Below, piece by piece: positions 36,570 to 46,762 of a stretch of DNA of 64,000 nucleotides. The stretch spans positions 5,022,001-5,086,000 of the forward strand of contig NZ_CP058552.1 in the NCBI RefSeq assembly GCF_013401555.1, in the 5' to 3' direction. The translations under genes and the position numbers were made by a program. The stretch is from Paenibacillus sp. E222. Its GTDB lineage: Bacteria > Bacillota > Bacilli > Paenibacillales > Paenibacillaceae. Numbering within the stretch: position 1 is the first letter of the stretch; every line of letters begins with the position of its first letter. A model generated the notes under the pieces. That model ran no database searches. It was not told the origin of the DNA and saw nothing but the letters and a program-made list of their open reading frames with translations.

Positions 36570-37748
36570 CTATTTCAAATCCTTCAGGAAGCTTGTACCA
36601 TATTCCGGCAGTTTCACGCCGAAGTTCTCAGCTACTGTTGCACCCACATCCGCAAACGTGCTGCGCAGTTCAAGCTTTTTACCCTCGCTGAAGCGTGGGG
36701 AGTACACAAGCAGTGGCACATACTCACGTGTATGGTCCGTGCCACGGTAGGTTGGGTCATTACCATGGTCAGCTGTGATGAGCAGCAGATCGTCGTCCGT
36801 CATTTTGCTGAAGATTTCCGGCAGACGAGCATCATACTCTTCAAGCGCCTGAGCGTAGCCTTGTGGATCACGACGGTGACCGAACAGGGCATCGAAGTCA
36901 ACCAGGTTCAGGAAGCTGAGTCCAGTGAACTCCTCATCCATCGTTTCGGACAGCTTGTCCATGCCGTCCATGTTGGAGACGGTACGTACAGACTTGGTTA
37001 CCCCTTCGCCATCGTAGATATCTGCGATTTTACCCAAAGCAATCACATCAAATCCACCATCTTTAAGTTCATTCATCACGGTACGGCCAAAAGGTTTGAG
37101 CGCGTAGTCATGACGGTTAGCTGTACGCTTGAAGTTACCCACTTCCCCTACAAACGGACGGGCAATAATACGGCCCAGCATGTAAGGATCGTCGAGAGTA
37201 ATCTCGCGGCAAAACTCACAGATTTCATACAGTTCTTTCAGTGGAACAACATCCTCATGGGCTGCAATTTGCAGAACCGAATCTGCGGATGTGTATATAA
37301 TCAGGGCTCCTGTTTTCACATGCTCTTCGCCCAATTCATCAATGATTTCCGTGCCGCTGGCCGGTTTGTTCCCGATCACTTTACGGCCTGTTTTTTCCTC
37401 AATGCGTTGAATCAACTCATCCGGGAACCCGTCTGCGAACACACGGAATGGCGTATCAATGTACAGGCCCATCAGTTCCCAGTGACCCGTCATGGTGTCT
37501 TTGCCTCTGGATGCTTCCTGCATCTTGGTGTAAAAGGCTTTTGGCGCGTCCGCTACAGGGACACCTTCAACTTCTTTAATATTGGACAGTCCAAGACTGG
37601 CCATATGCGGCATGTTCAGACCTCCGCGTTCACGTGCAATGTGACCAAAGGTGTCGACGTCGAAATCATCGAATTCCGCTGCATCCGGCGCTTCACCAAT
37701 TCCCACTGAATCCATAACGATCAGATGTACTCTTTTGAATGTTGACAT
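36570..37748 (-). CDS. deoB: Phosphopentomutase
   Basis: A protein of 392 residues of the alkaline-phosphatase superfamily. Metal and phosphothreonine motifs: [22 protein letters not shown] (the active-site Thr), and the late [18 protein letters not shown]. It converts (deoxy)ribose 1-phosphate, the product of DeoD and Pdp, to the 5-phosphate used by DeoC. GGAAGGAG precedes the ATG. It starts 30 bases after nupC ends. Confidence 0.97.
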   Translation of the reverse strand: MSTFKRVHLIVMDSVGIGEAPDAAEFDDFDVDTFGHIARERGGLNMPHMASLGLSNIKEVEGVPVADAPKAFYTKMQEASRGKDTMTGHWELMGLYIDTPFRVFADGFPDELIQRIEEKTGRKVIGNKPASGTEIIDELGEEHVKTGALIIYTSADSVLQIAAHEDVVPLKELYEICEFCREITLDDPYMLGRIIARPFVGEVGNFKRTANRHDYALKPFGRTVMNELKDGGFDVIALGKIADIYDGEGVTKSVRTVSNMDGMDKLSETMDEEFTGLSFLNLVDFDALFGHRRDPQGYAQALEEYDARLPEIFSKMTDDDLLLITADHGNDPTYRGTDHTREYVPLLVYSPRFSEGKKLELRSTFADVGATVAENFGVKLPEYGTSFLKDLK

Positions 37749-37778
37749 AACTTAAGCACTCCTTCCAATAATCCGGCT

Positions 37779-38969
37779 TTACAAGAACAGTCCGGCGATG
37801 ATCGCAGACAGCACGCTGACAAGCGATGCACCGTAAAGCAGTTTCAGACCGAAGCGGGCCACCACATTACCTTGTTTCTCATGAAGTCCCTTCACCGCAC
37901 CGGCAATAATACCGATCGAGGAGAAGTTGGCGAACGATACGAGGAAGACAGATACGATCCCTGTTGTTCTGGCAGACAATGTAGTCTGTTTGGTCAGATC
38001 AAGCATGGCAACGAATTCGTTGGATACCATTTTGGTAGCCATAATACTTCCCGCTTGAATCGCTTCTTTCCATGGAACACCCATAATGAAGGCAAATGGT
38101 GCAAACACATAACCAAGCAGTTCCTGGAACGAAATGCCGAGCACTGCACTGAAGATCCCGTTAACGAGTGCGATCAAAGCAACAAAACCGATTAACATTG
38201 CAGCTACGACGATCGCAACTTTGAAACCATCCATAATGTACTCGCCCAGCATTTCGAAGAAGGATTGTTTTTCCTCTTCCTGTACTTCCAATATATCTTC
38301 TTCCGGGGAAACCTCATAAGGATTCACGATGGAAGCAATGATAAAACCGCCAAACAGGTTCAGCACAAGCGCCGTAACCACATATTTCGGATCAATCATG
38401 GACATATAGGCACCGACAATCGACATCGATACCGTGGACATCGCCGAGGCACACAAGGTGTACAGCCGATGTTTAGGCAGCAACCCAATTTGTTTTTTTA
38501 CAGAAATGAACACTTCAGATTGCCCCAATACAGCCGAAGCAACCGCGTTATATGATTCCAGTTTGCCCATTCCGTTGACTTTGCTTAATACCAGACCAAT
38601 ATATTTTATAACAAAAGGCAAGATTCGGATATACTGCAATATCCCAATGAGCGCTGAGATGACGACGATCGGCATCAATACACTGAGGAAGAACGGGGCG
38701 CCCCCACTGTCTGCACCAACGGTAGTCAAGCCACCGAATACAAATGAGATACCGTCATTCGCATAGCCAAGCAAACTTTCAAATACGGTCGCGAAACCGC
38801 CAATCAAAAATGTACCTACTTCTGTGTTCAACAAAGCGTATCCCAATATAAGTTGAAGAACAATCATGATGATTAGTGGACGATATCGGATCTTCTTCTT
38901 ACCGTTGCTGACCAGATAGGCTAGTCCAAATACAACAAGTATACCAAGAAGGGCAATTAGGAATTTCAT
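37779..38969 (-). CDS. nupC: Concentrative nucleoside transporter, CNT family
   Basis: A protein of 396 residues with about ten membrane helices. CNT motifs include [31 protein letters not shown], and late [15 protein letters not shown] and [14 protein letters not shown]. It imports nucleosides with a cation. ATG at 38969 is chosen for GGAGAG 5-8 bases upstream; the frame extends 39 bases more without a site. It has a long 5' gap (271 bases) after deoC that carries a cre-like element, so it may have its own promoter. Confidence 0.93.
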   Translation of the reverse strand: MKFLIALLGILVVFGLAYLVSNGKKKIRYRPLIIMIVLQLILGYALLNTEVGTFLIGGFATVFESLLGYANDGISFVFGGLTTVGADSGGAPFFLSVLMPIVVISALIGILQYIRILPFVIKYIGLVLSKVNGMGKLESYNAVASAVLGQSEVFISVKKQIGLLPKHRLYTLCASAMSTVSMSIVGAYMSMIDPKYVVTALVLNLFGGFIIASIVNPYEVSPEEDILEVQEEEKQSFFEMLGEYIMDGFKVAIVVAAMLIGFVALIALVNGIFSAVLGISFQELLGYVFAPFAFIMGVPWKEAIQAGSIMATKMVSNEFVAMLDLTKQTTLSARTTGIVSVFLVSFANFSSIGIIAGAVKGLHEKQGNVVARFGLKLLYGASLVSVLSAIIAGLFL

Positions 38970-39059
38970 TCTATCTCTCCTTTGAAGGTAGTTAAGCCGG
39001 ATGTTCATTCAGCTCAAAGGTTTCCCATTTATGTGATGAATTAACCTTTCAGAAAACGG

Positions 39060-39073
39060 TTGAAGCGCTTACA
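39060..39073 (-). promoter_or_regulatory. cre-like site upstream of nupC
   Basis: On the minus strand TGTAAGCGCTTCAA, one mismatch from the cre core TGNAANCGNNNNCA. It lies 91 bases before the nupC start and would give CcpA control of the downstream nupC-deoB-deoD-pdp part. Confidence 0.55.
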
Positions 39074-39240
39074 ATAAATTCGGTTTTTATGATCCTGTTT
39101 TAATTAAAATATAGAAAATTGGGATCAGCTTTAAAACTTGTTCTCCACATCCATCGAGAGATATGAAGAACAAGTTAAACCCTTTTAAAGCATCCAACCA
39201 TTCCATCTAGCGAAATTTATCGAGCGAAGTTACTCACGAA

Positions 39241-39915
39241 TTAATAATTAGATGTAGATTGTTCGCCTTGCATGATTTTCACACCAGAGCTGGCACCAAT
39301 CCGAGTTGCTCCTGCATCGATCATTTTTTGCATATCTTCCAGACTACGCACGCCTCCGGAAGCTTTAACACCTACATCCGGACCTACGGTACGGCGCATC
39401 AAAGCGATATCTTCTGGTGTTGCTCCACCCGTAGAGAAACCAGTTGATGTTTTGACAAAATCAGCTCCAGCTTTTACTGCTGCCTGACATGCACGTACTT
39501 TCTCTTCATCCGTCAACAGACAAGCTTCAATAATGACTTTCACCAAAGCTTTACCCGCTGCTGCTTCAACAACTGCACGAATATCCTGTTCAACAATGTC
39601 ATCTTTACCGTCTTTCAGAGCACTAATGTTGATGACCATATCCACCTCAGTAGCACCTTTAGCGATGGCGTCTTTGGTTTCGAATGCTTTGGTCTCGGAA
39701 GTGGAAGCTCCCAGAGGGAAACCAATCACGGTACAAATATCTACGCCAGTACCTTGAAGCTGTTCAGCAGCATAAGCAACCCAACCCGGGTTAACACATA
39801 CAGAAGCAAATTGATATTGTTTAGCTTCTTCGGTCAATTTGGCCATTTCACTTTGTGTTGCATCTGCACGAAGCAAGGTATGATCGATCATTTTGGCTAA
39901 TTGTGGTGTAGTCAA
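39241..39915 (-). CDS. deoC: Deoxyribose-phosphate aldolase
   Basis: A class I aldolase of 224 residues. Schiff-base Lys155 in [12 protein letters not shown], with Asp92 in EVDMV and Lys184 in VGVKASGG as the proton relay, all present. It splits deoxyribose 5-phosphate to acetaldehyde and glyceraldehyde 3-phosphate. TTG start with GGGGAG 6 bases upstream. First gene after the DeoR operator. Confidence 0.97.
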   Translation of the reverse strand: MTTPQLAKMIDHTLLRADATQSEMAKLTEEAKQYQFASVCVNPGWVAYAAEQLQGTGVDICTVIGFPLGASTSETKAFETKDAIAKGATEVDMVINISALKDGKDDIVEQDIRAVVEAAAGKALVKVIIEACLLTDEEKVRACQAAVKAGADFVKTSTGFSTGGATPEDIALMRRTVGPDVGVKASGGVRSLEDMQKMIDAGATRIGASSGVKIMQGEQSTSNY

Positions 39916-39965
39916 TTAAATCTCCCCTTATCTGAACTAGTTATTTTCTATATTCCTACCCTAAC

Positions 39966-40002
39966 ATGAACATATGTAAAAATCAATATGAACTTTTGTT
40001 CA
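39966..40002 (-). promoter_or_regulatory. DeoR operator and promoter of deoC
   Basis: On the minus strand a palindrome TGAAC-AAAA-GTTCA (39989-40002) is followed 22 bases later by a second GTTCAT half site (39966-39971). A -35-like TTGATT and -10-like TAGGGT with 17-base spacing place the second half site between them. This matches the arrangement I recall for B. subtilis DeoR: a palindrome plus a direct repeat of its 3' half in the promoter. Confidence 0.75.
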
Positions 40003-40100
40003 ATCTTGAGATTTAAACACATTCCATAGAAACTTCATTAAACATGTGACTTCGCTCACTGGGATGAATCGTATAATATAGCTTCTGCCTAAGAAAGCAA

Positions 40101-40130
40101 AACATCCGCCCATGTCGCGTGGCAGATGTT
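40101..40130 (-). terminator. Terminator of deoR
   Basis: AACATCTGCC and GGCGGATGTT pair with one mismatch around a 10-base loop, followed by a TTTTG stretch on the minus strand, 14 bases after the deoR stop. It separates deoR from the deoC promoter. Confidence 0.7.
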
Positions 40131-40143
40131 GTCATCCATTGAA

Positions 40144-41088
40144 TTATAATCGGAGCAAAGCCTGGGCTGTGTATTGGTCTGTTACCAAAATGTTGGCGTA
40201 ATGACCTTTGAGCGCAGCATGAATCGCTTCTATTTTACGTTTGCCCCCGGCCACGAGAATCGATTTTTCCTTATTTCGCAGCTCGGCCAGATCAATTCCG
40301 ACGGTTCTGTTGTTAATTTCTTCACTGATCAATCGGCCCTCGGCATCAAAAAAACGTGAACAAATGTCACCCGCACCTGAATGCATCAGCAATTGCTGTT
40401 CTTCTTCATTAAAGTACCCCAGTCTGAACAAAAGTGCATCTTCCTTCACTGTACCTACGGTAAACATGGCAATATTCGCCTGTCGTCCAAGCTCCACAAT
40501 CCTGCCAATATGTCGGTCTGCTTCTACCATTTTTTTGACTTCAATGTTGTCGAAGATCACGGGCAAAGGCAAATATCGGGGAACCGTATGGAAAGCTTCC
40601 GCAAATAAATGAACAATTTCTGCTGCATACGTATTCACATGGGAATGGCTTACGCCTCCCTTAAGTTGAACCACTTCTACGCCTTTGACCTGCTTGGGAC
40701 GAAGCTGACGGGCTACGGCGTTCATCGTTGTCCCCCAGGTTACGCCAATAATGTCCGCATCCTGCACCGTATCCTGTAAGTAATCTGCTGCTCTTTTGCT
40801 AATATGCTTCAAAATTTCTTCATCACTCTTCAACGGGGCAAAACATACAAGCGCAGTATCCAAATTATATTTGGCCTTGAGCTCCCCTGAGATAATGTCG
40901 ATATCCTCCAGCGGATCCATGATTTCAATGCGAACGTAACCGCGATCTTTCGCATATTGAAGTAACCGAGATACCGTTGGACGTGACACGCCCAGCCTGA
41001 CCGCAATATCCTGCTGGCTGTAATCCGACTGATAATACAATTTCGCTGCTTCAATGCTTAATCGTTGCTTCTCCAGATCCATTCCCAT
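40144..41088 (-). CDS. deoR: DeoR, SorC-family deoxynucleoside repressor
   Basis: A protein of 314 residues. An N-terminal helix-turn-helix (YSQQDIAVRLGVSRPTVSRLLQ, about 23-44) is joined to a SorC-type sugar-phosphate-binding domain with IGVTWGTTM and GAGDICSRFFD-type motifs. B. subtilis DeoR belongs to this family and is released by deoxyribose 5-phosphate. It lies just upstream of its presumed target deoC on the same strand, separated by a terminator and operator. Confidence 0.9.
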   Translation of the reverse strand: MGMDLEKQRLSIEAAKLYYQSDYSQQDIAVRLGVSRPTVSRLLQYAKDRGYVRIEIMDPLEDIDIISGELKAKYNLDTALVCFAPLKSDEEILKHISKRAADYLQDTVQDADIIGVTWGTTMNAVARQLRPKQVKGVEVVQLKGGVSHSHVNTYAAEIVHLFAEAFHTVPRYLPLPVIFDNIEVKKMVEADRHIGRIVELGRQANIAMFTVGTVKEDALLFRLGYFNEEEQQLLMHSGAGDICSRFFDAEGRLISEEINNRTVGIDLAELRNKEKSILVAGGKRKIEAIHAALKGHYANILVTDQYTAQALLRL

Positions 41089-41269
41089 ATGCGCTCATCT
41101 CACTCATTCCTATTATCGTTCGAATTCACCGTACACCATTGTATTATACATGATTGAGTACCAGGTCACTATCCAGGTATAAAACGTTACAAACGATGCA
41201 TACTACATCGGTCGCTTATTAATGTCGGCCCTTTTTGACAAAAAAACATCATAGAGAGGAAGAACCGTT

Positions 41270-41896
41270 ATGTCTACATTATTGTATATTACTGCCCATC
41301 CTCATGATCATGAAACATCCTTCAGCATGGCTGCAGGCAAAGCGTTTGTGGATGCATATCGTGAAAGCCATCCCTCAGATGAGGTTATTCATCTGGATTT
41401 GTATCGCTCAGATATTCCTCATATTGATGCAGATGTGTTCAGTGGTTGGGGTAAGCTTCAATCCGGCAGCGAATTGACTTCTGGAGAACAGGCCAAGGTC
41501 CAACGATTGAATGAAATATCCGATCAATTTGCCGCGGCTGACAAATATGTTTTTGTAACTCCGATGTGGAACTTCTCTTTTCCTCCAATTATGAAAGCTT
41601 ACATCGACTCCATCTGCGTGGCTGGTAAAACGTTCCGTTATACGGAACAGGGCCCGGTCGGACTGCTGTCCAACAAAAAAGCGTTGCATATTCAGGCCCG
41701 TGGCGGCATTTATTCCGAAGGACCTGCTGCCCAAATGGAATCCGGACATCGGTATTTGAGCATTATTATGTCTTTCCTGGGTGTTCCGAAGCTTGAAGGC
41801 ATATTTGTGGAAGGACATAACCAGTACAAGGAACGGGCAGACGAGATCAAACGGCAAGCCATAGAAGAGGCACGTACACTCGCCAAACAGTTTTAA
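41270..41896 (+). CDS. azoR: FMN-dependent NADH azoreductase
   Basis: A flavodoxin-fold protein of 208 residues. N-terminal [20 protein letters not shown] binds FMN phosphate, with [17 protein letters not shown] and [16 protein letters not shown] as family segments. It reduces azo dyes and quinones with NADH via FMN, with a likely role in quinone or thiol stress. GAGAGGAAG stands upstream of the ATG. It is divergent from deoR and monocistronic. Confidence 0.93.
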   Translation: MSTLLYITAHPHDHETSFSMAAGKAFVDAYRESHPSDEVIHLDLYRSDIPHIDADVFSGWGKLQSGSELTSGEQAKVQRLNEISDQFAAADKYVFVTPMWNFSFPPIMKAYIDSICVAGKTFRYTEQGPVGLLSNKKALHIQARGGIYSEGPAAQMESGHRYLSIIMSFLGVPKLEGIFVEGHNQYKERADEIKRQAIEEARTLAKQF

Positions 41897-41925
41897 TCTT
41901 CATTACAAAAATACAGCAACAACAC

Positions 41926-41981
41926 AAAACCCGCATGACAACCCCTGAATTATTAATTCCATAGGGCGGCATGCGGGTTTT
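41926..41981. terminator. Terminator between azoR and the next gene
   Basis: AAAACCCGCATG and CATGCGGGTTTT are perfect 12-bp arms around a 32-base loop, followed by a T-run on the plus strand. The genes are convergent. Confidence 0.85.
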
Positions 41982-42007
41982 ATTTTTTTATGTTAAACAA
42001 TAGAGCT

Positions 42008-42358
42008 TTATTGATGTCCAGCGCTGGCACGGCTCATCGTTTCAAGTTTACGAGTAATGGCATGGCGGTCTACTTTCAGTCCCCAAATGGCTTCAATAAT
42101 CTGTTCTTTTTCTTCGGGACCATCGGCATTTTTCAGTTGCAGTAACAGATCGTGCATCTGTTCGTTAATATCTTCAAATTGACTCCAAAGATCCTGTCTG
42201 ACCTCGGTTGAATCCAGATGACGATTAGCATCCACTTCTTCTTGCAGTGCTTGCAGAATGGCCTCTTTCCACTCCTCATCACCCAGCTGTTTCGCTATGT
42301 TCAGGAGATCCAGATAATCGTCAACAAGAAGTGAGTTCAATTCAGCATGTGTTTTCAT
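42008..42358 (-). CDS. Unrecognised small helical protein
   Basis: A protein of 116 residues, acidic and almost wholly helical by composition, without membrane segments or Cys. There are heptad-like stretches in the middle (SQFEDINEQMHDLLLQLKNA) that could form a coiled coil. The N-terminus MKTHAELNSLLVDDYLDLLN and the repeated LL/LQ pattern suggest a regulatory or adaptor protein. I do not recognise the family. AAGGGG lies upstream of the ATG. It stands alone. Confidence 0.75.
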   Translation of the reverse strand: MKTHAELNSLLVDDYLDLLNIAKQLGDEEWKEAILQALQEEVDANRHLDSTEVRQDLWSQFEDINEQMHDLLLQLKNADGPEEKEQIIEAIWGLKVDRHAITRKLETMSRASAGHQ

Positions 42359-42523
42359 CGTTTATTGCATCCCCTTTGCATCTATTTACCCAGTATTATA
42401 CTCGGTATTTCGGGATATGCAAGACTTGTCGAAAAAAGTTAGTTATTTTATCAGGGACTATTGGATGATTATGGGCCAAAATGAGTGCTTTATTAACAAA
42501 CTTTTGATCTATGTTTCATTTTG

Positions 42524-43720
42524 TTAAAAATTAAGCTTGCTATGTTCCTGTACCCTTTCTACAAGCAACCGACACAGAATAAAGCCGATTACCACATACA
42601 CACCAATCATGCCCACAATGCCAATCCAACCCAGATGGCTGTAAAGTAGTCCCCCTCCAGTTCCGCTGACACTTGATCCCACGTAGTAGAAAAACAAATA
42701 CAAGGCATTAGCCTGGGATTTATGCTGATCCGCCACGAGTCCAACCCAGCTGCTTGCGATGGAATGTCCGCCAAAGAAACCAAAGGCAAACAGGGCAAGT
42801 CCAATGATTTTGACCCACAGCTCATGGTGAATGGTACATACTGCACCGGCCAGTATAATACCCAGCGCGATTCCAAGGACATTGGATCTTCCATACCGAT
42901 CTGCAAGCCTACCCATCCAGGTGCTGCTCAACGTACCCATAAGGTACACAACAAAAAGGCTGCCGACAACGGATTGGCTTAAATCGTAAGGTTCTCCTGT
43001 CAATTCAAATCCGATGTAGTTGAACAACGTCACGAAGCCCCCCATCAGAAGAAAGCCCAGTCCATATAGGCATAGTAGCCTTGGATTCCGACACTGTGAC
43101 CACAAAAGCGGAATGATTTTTTTGAATCCAGGAGTCGCTTTGACAAAATGGCGGGATGGCGGGATAACAAGCCAGAAGATAACGGCCGCACATAGGCCAA
43201 GAATACCGATAAAACCAATTGCAGCACGCCAACTGAGCCAGTCAGTGATCACGCCGCTGATAAAACGACCAGCCATACCTCCAATCGAATTTCCGCTGAT
43301 ATAGAGGCCCATAGCATATCCTAGACTGCCAGGCTCAATCTCTTCGGAAAGATATGTCATAGCTGTCGCGGGCAGTCCGGCAAGTGCAATTCCCTGGAGA
43401 ATGCGAAGCAGAAGCAGCTCGGTATATCCAGGGCTAAACGCGCTAATTATAGCAATAATAGATGAGACTATTAACGCTGCTGTCATAATAAAGCGTCTTC
43501 CCAATGAATCGGACAAGGAACCGATGAACAACATGGTCAGCGCCATGGCAATTGTTGTAACTGAGAGGGTAAGACTGGAATGTGCTGGCGAGATCGCAAA
43601 TGCCTCGCTAATCTCAGGCATCAGGGGCTGGAGGGTGTATAGTAACGCAAAAGTCACAAAACCTCCGGCAAACAGCGCAAGGCTAATGTTACGAAACGTC
43701 TTAGTTCCCTGCTGAATCAT
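42524..43720 (-). CDS. MFS transporter (YnfM-like)
   Basis: A protein of about 398 residues with 12 membrane helices. Motif A is GSLSDSLGRRFIMTAA, with a second in GRLADRYGRSNVLG. N-terminal YTLQPLMPEISEAFAISPAHSSLTLS is typical of the YnfM/YybF-like exporters. ATG at 43720 has GGAG 4-5 bases upstream; the frame extends to an ATG at 43792, 7 bases after the M24 stop, without a clear ribosome site. It may be the last gene of the ABC/M24 unit. Substrate unknown. Confidence 0.83.
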   Translation of the reverse strand: MIQQGTKTFRNISLALFAGGFVTFALLYTLQPLMPEISEAFAISPAHSSLTLSVTTIAMALTMLFIGSLSDSLGRRFIMTAALIVSSIIAIISAFSPGYTELLLLRILQGIALAGLPATAMTYLSEEIEPGSLGYAMGLYISGNSIGGMAGRFISGVITDWLSWRAAIGFIGILGLCAAVIFWLVIPPSRHFVKATPGFKKIIPLLWSQCRNPRLLCLYGLGFLLMGGFVTLFNYIGFELTGEPYDLSQSVVGSLFVVYLMGTLSSTWMGRLADRYGRSNVLGIALGIILAGAVCTIHHELWVKIIGLALFAFGFFGGHSIASSWVGLVADQHKSQANALYLFFYYVGSSVSGTGGGLLYSHLGWIGIVGMIGVYVVIGFILCRLLVERVQEHSKLNF

Positions 43721-43798
43721 GATACTCCAACTTTCTCGACAGGAATGCTCCATAATCGGCTGCTGACTGATCGCTTGGCTGAAGCCTTCCATTAATCA

Positions 43799-45016
43799 TT
43801 ATTTGATAAACAGTTTTCGCTCCATATGGGTCAAAAACTCATATCCATCCGCAGTTACAACAACCGTATCCTCGATCTGGAAGCCACCAGCGCCGAGCTC
43901 ATAATAAGGTACCTCCACACACAGTACCATGCCGGGCTCCAGTATACGCTGGTCACCAGGAGAGAGGGTCATATCGTCGTACAGTTCCAAGCCAATGGCA
44001 TGACCAACATGCTGACGTCGGTAATGCGGAATTCCCTCACGCTGCACGCGAGACACAGCCGCATGAAATACGTCGGAAGCCTTGACGCCAGGGCGCACGG
44101 TTTCAAGTGCCGTCTCCCATCCGCTTTTCACTGCATTAAAATGCTTTTTCATCCAGGGAGTAGGCTCTCCTGCCACAACAGTACGTCCTGTATCTCCCCA
44201 GTATCCTTCCAGCTGCAAGCACAGATCAAAGCGGATCTGATCCCCTGACTCGATGGTATGAAAATAATTTTCGATGAGCGGCAGCGCACTGCGCGGACCC
44301 GCCCCTACCGCAGTCATTGCAGGTGTCCCGCCTGCTCTCATCACAGACAGCCGATAATGGTCGGCAAGCTGCTTCTCATGAACACCGGCTGCGATCAGAT
44401 CAATCAGCTCTTGCTCAATTCTCTCATTTACTTGGGCAGCCTGTCGGAGCTGCTCAATCTCGAAAGGTGTCTTAACCAAGCGGATTTGACGAAATAGCTT
44501 GTACGCGTGAACAACCGCTCCTTGAGGAGCATCCTCCTTGACCCGTGCCAAAAGTTCAGGAGCAATTCGCATCTCATCGATTCCAATCGGTTGATTCTCG
44601 ATGTCGAGCTGTTTCAGTGCAGCCTTAAGCGCTTCTATAGGCCCCGGATGAATGACTGTCGTTTGTAGCAGAGAGTAGAACAGATCAATATCATCCGTAG
44701 AAGGTTTGCCTTCGATCGTACCTTCCACGAAGAAGTCACTGTAGGCAAATATATCTACTCCCGTGATACCGAATTGAGCCACAACGCCCAAACGATTCGT
44801 CGGAATGACGATGCATGGCCGAGCGGATCGATCGGCAGGCAGAATGGCGTAAATCTGCATTGTCCAATTGCTTGCGCGTAGCTGGGAGCCAATGACATAG
44901 TGAATATTTTCCGGAGTTGTTGCGATCAGGGCACTAAGCCCCTGGGCTTTCATCACGTCTTCCGCCCGGTCCCGGTTTAGACCCGAGCTATGGGATATAT
45001 GATGTGAATTGTTCAT
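43799..45016 (-). CDS. M24 family metallopeptidase (Xaa-Pro dipeptidase-like)
   Basis: A protein of 405 residues with an N-terminal creatinase-type domain and a C-terminal pita-bread domain. All five metal ligands are visible: Asp264, Asp275 (GYWGDTGRT), His339 (VGHAIGL), Glu368 and Glu382 (GGFQIEDTV). It is therefore a real metalloenzyme, unlike creatinase itself. It may cleave X-Pro or other amide products. AAGGAGG lies before the ATG, and its start overlaps the upstream permease stop (ATGA), tying it to the ABC importer. Confidence 0.87.
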   Translation of the reverse strand: MNNSHHISHSSGLNRDRAEDVMKAQGLSALIATTPENIHYVIGSQLRASNWTMQIYAILPADRSARPCIVIPTNRLGVVAQFGITGVDIFAYSDFFVEGTIEGKPSTDDIDLFYSLLQTTVIHPGPIEALKAALKQLDIENQPIGIDEMRIAPELLARVKEDAPQGAVVHAYKLFRQIRLVKTPFEIEQLRQAAQVNERIEQELIDLIAAGVHEKQLADHYRLSVMRAGGTPAMTAVGAGPRSALPLIENYFHTIESGDQIRFDLCLQLEGYWGDTGRTVVAGEPTPWMKKHFNAVKSGWETALETVRPGVKASDVFHAAVSRVQREGIPHYRRQHVGHAIGLELYDDMTLSPGDQRILEPGMVLCVEVPYYELGAGGFQIEDTVVVTADGYEFLTHMERKLFIK

Positions 45017-45852
45017 AATCCAGACCTCCTTTTGTTTTTCCTGCCCCCAAACAAACTATCAAGTCCGGGTACTGAGCGCAATACCAGCTTGATGATCATG
45101 AACAAGGCCAGTGCAAAAGCGATAAGTACGACAGATACAACCGCGATCGTTGGGTCCTGCCACTTCTCCATGTACAGGAACAGTTGTATTGGCAAGGTGT
45201 AGCTGTCCTGACGAAGCAGCAGTAATGCAGCCTCTACCTGGTCAAAAGTGAAGACAAATGCAATTGACCCTGAAAGGAGCATAGATAGCCTAAGCTGTGG
45301 CAATGTGATTGTAAAAAAGATACGCAGTGGACCTGCTCCAAGGTCTGCAGCCGCCTCTCGGTGTGCGGGCTGCAGGTTGGCCAATGCACTGCCTACAAGC
45401 GTTAGCACGAATGGAAGCACGATGACCGCTTCACCCAAAATAAGAGCTAACAATCCACCTGCAATATGCATTTTGGAGAACAAAATTAGGTACGCAATAC
45501 CGAGCGTGATTTTTGGCATAACCATTGGGGATACAAAAAAGGCTCTCAAGATGCCAGCACCCGGGAAAGGGTAATGCACGATAGCCAGCGCCACAAGTGT
45601 TCCGGTAATCAGCGCCAGCAGTACCGCTCCTGTGGAGGCGATCAAACTGTTCTTAAATGCAACCAGAAATTGAGTCTGCTCTCCCAGATTCGCATACCAC
45701 TTCAGGGTAAGACCTTCCGGCGGGAATGTACTGGCCGATCCGGAACCTACCGATGTCAATAGGATCATAAGCAATGGTAATAGTAGGTAAACCGCCACGG
45801 CCCCTGCAAATATATAGAGCAGCAGCTTGGTGAACCTGTTCGATTTAACCAT
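45013..45852 (-). CDS. ABC transporter permease, PotC-like
   Basis: A protein of 279 residues with six membrane helices. The EAA loop HREAAADLGAGPLRIFFTITLPQ is the contact with the ATPase. It is the inner-membrane half of a type I importer of the spermidine/putrescine-iron class. It overlaps the PotB-like gene by 8 bases and the M24 gene by 4. GMIIKLVLRSVPGL-type basic C-terminus. Confidence 0.9.
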   Translation of the reverse strand: MVKSNRFTKLLLYIFAGAVAVYLLLPLLMILLTSVGSGSASTFPPEGLTLKWYANLGEQTQFLVAFKNSLIASTGAVLLALITGTLVALAIVHYPFPGAGILRAFFVSPMVMPKITLGIAYLILFSKMHIAGGLLALILGEAVIVLPFVLTLVGSALANLQPAHREAAADLGAGPLRIFFTITLPQLRLSMLLSGSIAFVFTFDQVEAALLLLRQDSYTLPIQLFLYMEKWQDPTIAVVSVVLIAFALALFMIIKLVLRSVPGLDSLFGGRKNKRRSGL

Positions 45853-46762
45853 AAGCCTGCCCTCCCTTCCGGGAACGACGGAACATCATCATTTCCGCTC
45901 CTTTATTGACCAAAAGTGAAACGATGATGGAAGAAACGAGCAAGAATATACTTGCTACCGCAGCCATCGGCCAGTTGGTATCCAGTGTTCGCTGGTAAAT
46001 AAATACCGGGAGTGTCATGACTCTGCCTCCACCAATCAGTTGAGGCGTTGTAAAGGCCGTGAGGCATAGCGTGAATACAATTTGGACCCCGCTAGCAATA
46101 CCTCTCGCTGATAAAGGCAGGGTAATCGTCAGGAATGTCCGCCAGCTTCCTGCTCCCAGATCCTGAGCAGCCGCTTTCAGCGAAGCGTCACTTTGTGACA
46201 ATACATTCAGGATCGGAAAGACCATGAATGGCAGAAAAATATGAACAAGTGCGACTATTACACCAGTCTCGTTATTTATCATACTGAAGCCTTCATCCGT
46301 GATTCCAAGTCGTATGAATATCCAGTTCATGAAGCCCTGTTTGGATAGCAACAGCTGCCAACCATAAGATCGAACAACCGCGCTGACCAGCAGCGGAAGA
46401 AACGTAAGCAGCAGCAGCAATTGCTTCATGCCCGGTTTCTTCAGGCTGGCAATACAATAGGCTAGCGGGTATGCAAGCAGCAGGCTCCATAGTGTAACTT
46501 TGAAGGCAACGCGAAATGTGGTGCCTATCAGCTTCCAATAGTAAGGATCGGACAGAAAAGCCCGATAGGCATCCCACTCCCAGCCCCGGATGAGCTTGCC
46601 ATTTTCATAGATATCAAAACTGTACCTGCCAAAAATAAGCAGACCACCTAGATACACGATGCCCATCAGGACGAGAGCAGGCAGCAGAAGCAGCAACTGG
46701 GTAATCCACCGACGGTTTTTGGATGAATACAGATTCACGATCCGATCCGCAATCCGATTCAT
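45845..46762 (-). CDS. ABC transporter permease, PotB-like
   Basis: A protein of 305 residues with six membrane helices and the EAA loop LKAAAQDLGAGSWRTFLTITLP. The large first periplasmic loop (IYENGKLIRGWEWDAYRAFLSDPYYWKLIG) is typical of PotB-type subunits. It overlaps the ATPase gene by 4 bases (ATGA) and the PotC-like gene by 8. Pairs with the next permease. Confidence 0.9.
   Translation of the reverse strand: MNRIADRIVNLYSSKNRRWITQLLLLLPALVLMGIVYLGGLLIFGRYSFDIYENGKLIRGWEWDAYRAFLSDPYYWKLIGTTFRVAFKVTLWSLLLAYPLAYCIASLKKPGMKQLLLLLTFLPLLVSAVVRSYGWQLLLSKQGFMNWIFIRLGITDEGFSMINNETGVIVALVHIFLPFMVFPILNVLSQSDASLKAAAQDLGAGSWRTFLTITLPLSARGIASGVQIVFTLCLTAFTTPQLIGGGRVMTLPVFIYQRTLDTNWPMAAVASIFLLVSSIIVSLLVNKGAEMMMFRRSRKGGQAYG

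Noticed and set aside
36732..37709. Long open frame on the plus strand opposite deoB
   Set aside because: Shadow of the phosphopentomutase coding sequence with no recognisable domain.
43799..45016. Creatinase assignment for the M24 protein
   Set aside because: All five metal ligands are present; true creatinase lacks them.
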